A stretch of DNA of 7,208 nucleotides from contig JAOZTW010000255.1 in NCBI GenBank assembly GCA_029938985.1, forward strand, positions 1 through 7,208, written 5' to 3'. Position 1 is the first letter of the stretch. Each line of letters starts with the position of its first letter. The notes beneath the pieces were generated by a model. That model searched no databases. It worked only from the letters and a program-made list of their open reading frames with translations, and was not told the DNA's origin. Both the position numbers and the translations under genes were made by a program. The DNA comes from Bacteroidales bacterium. Its GTDB lineage: Bacteria; Bacteroidota; Bacteroidia; Bacteroidales; JAOZQN01. This document shows, in pieces, positions 6,427 to 7,208 of the stretch.

Positions 6427-6583
6427 GTGAAAAAGAAAAAAAACTAACTCCAACCTACTTGTTTATTGTCCTTTTAAAAAATTAAAAAAAGGTCATTAAA
6501 TAGCTCGCTATTTGCAGATTTTTTTAATTATTATAAGAACAAAAAACGGCGTATCTTGGTGTTACTTATTAATTCATTTTCAC
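6427..6583. repeat. Array unit 1
   Basis: This is 157 bp. The left end has the A-rich form gtgaaaaagaaaaaaacta and the right end the form ttggtgttacttatt...ttttcac. The inner hairpin arm reads GCTATTT. Confidence 0.8.
6480..6529 (+). other. Conserved stem-loop inside each array unit (unit 1 copy)
   Basis: Outer stem AATTAAAAAAA (6480-6490) pairs with TTTTTTTAATT (6519-6529). Inner stem AAATAGC (6498-6504) pairs with GCTATTT (6507-6513), closing on a tiny loop. An asymmetric internal loop (7 and 5 nt) lies between. The inner stem recurs at 6661-6676, 6823-6838 and 6984-6999; in units 2 and 3 one A-U pair becomes G-U on the + strand. Confidence 0.5.
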
Positions 6584-6614
6584 TAAGTGAAAATGAATTA
6601 ATAAGTAACACCAA
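6556..6614. repeat. Perfect 59-bp palindrome at the unit 1/2 junction
   Basis: The arm 6556-6584 (29 nt, starting ttggtgttactt) is the exact reverse complement of 6586-6614, around the single base A at 6585. It is made from the right end of unit 1, TAA and the left end of unit 2. Such a sequence can extrude as a cruciform or fold into a very stable RNA hairpin. Confidence 0.9.
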
Positions 6615-6747
6615 CCTACTTGTTTATCTTGCCCTTTTAAAAAATTAAAAAAAGGTCATTAAATAGCTCGCTGTTTGCAGATTTTTTTAATTATTATAAG
6701 AACAAAAAAACGGCGTATCTTGATGTTACATATTAATTCATTTTCAC
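6587..6747. repeat. Array unit 2, with a full-length left inverted end
   Basis: This is 161 bp. Its left end (6587-6614) differs from the other three units: it is the exact reverse complement of the right end of unit 1. Its right end has the form ttgatgttacatatt, and the inner hairpin arm reads GCTGTTT. The block cttgccctttt replaces the ttgtcctttt type of the other units. Confidence 0.8.
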
Positions 6748-6750
6748 TAA

Positions 6751-6909
6751 GTGAAAAAGAAAAAAACTAACTCCAACCTACTTGTTTATTTTGTCCTTTC
6801 AAAAAATTAAAAAAAGGTCATTAAATAGCTCGCTGTTTGCAGATTTTTTTAATTATTATAAGAACAAAAAAACGGCGTATCTTGATGTTACATATTAATT
6901 CATTTTCAC
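6751..6909. repeat. Array unit 3
   Basis: This is 159 bp, with the A-rich left end, the ttgatgttacatatt right end and the GCTGTTT arm, like unit 2 in its right two thirds. The following trinucleotide is AGA, not TAA. Confidence 0.8.
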
Positions 6910-6912
6910 AGA

Positions 6913-7069
6913 GTGAAAATGAAAAAAACTAACTCCAACCTACTTGTTTATTTTGTCCTTTTAAAAAATTTATAAAAGTCGTTAAATAGCTCGCTATTTG
7001 CAGATTTTTTTAATTATTATAAGAAAAAAAAACGGCGTATCTTGGTGTTACTTATTAATTCATTTTCAC
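6913..7069. repeat. Array unit 4
   Basis: This is 157 bp. The right end and the GCTATTT arm match unit 1. The left arm of the inner structure has drifted (aatttataaaagtcgtt in place of aattaaaaaaaggtcatt), so this copy's outer stem is weakened. Beyond TAA, the remnant tagtaaaat resembles the start of another unit. Confidence 0.8.
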
Positions 7070-7072
7070 TAA

Positions 7073-7208
7073 TAGTAAAATCAATAATAAATTATGGCAT
7101 TTTTATTAATCAGTATTTTAGTGCTTAGACAAAAAAACTTCCAACTATTCTGTATATTACTGAAAAGTCGGGAAAACTTTTCTTGTGACAATTAACTATA
7201 TGATTTTC
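7073..7208. other. Right flank with no convincing gene
   Basis: A small hairpin, GAAAAGT (7162-7168) and ACTTTTC (7176-7182), is present. An ATG at 7200 opens a frame that runs off the edge after three codons. A 27-codon open stretch on the - strand (7125-7208) also reaches the edge. Neither can be supported as a gene. Confidence 0.3.

Larger units (their letters stand above)
6424..7072. repeat. Four-copy tandem array of inverted-repeat-bounded units
   Basis: Four direct copies of a 157-161 bp unit lie head to tail. Each begins GTGAAAA and ends TTTTCAC. The trinucleotide next to each unit edge is TAA at 6424-6426, 6584-6586, 6748-6750 and 7070-7072, and AGA at 6910-6912. Shared internal blocks are ccaacctacttgtttat, ggtcattaaatagctcgct (gtcgtt variant in unit 4), gcagatttttttaattatta and cggcgtatctt. 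Unit lengths differ by amounts that are not multiples of three, and stops fill all frames, so the array is not coding. There are no unique spacers, so it is not CRISPR. It fits a MITE-like or REP-like non-autonomous element, or a repeated structured RNA. It fills most of the gene-free stretch upstream of the first FKBP gene. Confidence 0.85.

Noticed and set aside
6424..7072. CRISPR array
   Set aside because: The repeated unit is about 160 bp and copies abut with only three bases between them. There are no unique spacers of regular length, and no cas genes.
6424..7072. Repeat protein gene
   Set aside because: Unit lengths of 157, 161, 159 and 157 bp break any reading frame, and stops occur throughout.
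7125..7208. C-terminal end of a gene entering from the right on the - strand
   Set aside because: Only 27 codons are open to the edge and the peptide has no recognisable motif.

Overview
The window looks like a chromosomal segment of a low-GC member of the Bacteroidota. The evidence is AT-rich DNA, a GldB-family gliding lipoprotein, an M56 peptidase fused to a TonB C-terminal domain, several lipoproteins, little Shine-Dalgarno signal, and -7 boxes of the TAnnTTTG type. Genus cannot be judged from the sequence.

Layout. Positions 136-1353 (+) encode an M56/BlaR1-like membrane metallopeptidase with a TonB-like C-terminal domain. After a long hairpin (1361-1417) come two tightly spaced + strand genes: queG (1445-2362, epoxyqueuosine reductase, last step of queuosine synthesis) and a gldB-family lipoprotein gene (2366-3376). 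A bidirectional terminator (3385-3420) separates these from three - strand paralogues, read in the order 5501-6379, 4332-5225, 3423-4271. All three encode lipoproteins with a degenerate FKBP-like domain, a charged helical linker, and an intact C-terminal FKBP peptidyl-prolyl isomerase domain. The two upstream copies are near-duplicates, and the middle copy looks mosaic. A short element of 122 bp, bounded by inverted repeats and flanked by an 8-bp direct repeat, sits between the first and second copies.

The right end (6380-7208) has no convincing gene. It holds four head-to-tail copies (157-161 bp) of a repeat bounded by GTGAAAA/TTTTCAC ends. TAA separates or flanks the copies at four of five edges. 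One junction forms a perfect 59-bp palindrome. This array, upstream of the first FKBP gene, is the least explained part of the window.

Functionally, the GldB-like protein and the FKBP lipoproteins fit an envelope or surface-protein folding theme (GldI of gliding flavobacteria is also an FKBP lipoprotein). A direct role in gliding or type IX secretion is inference only. I see no defence system, CRISPR array, tRNA or rRNA.
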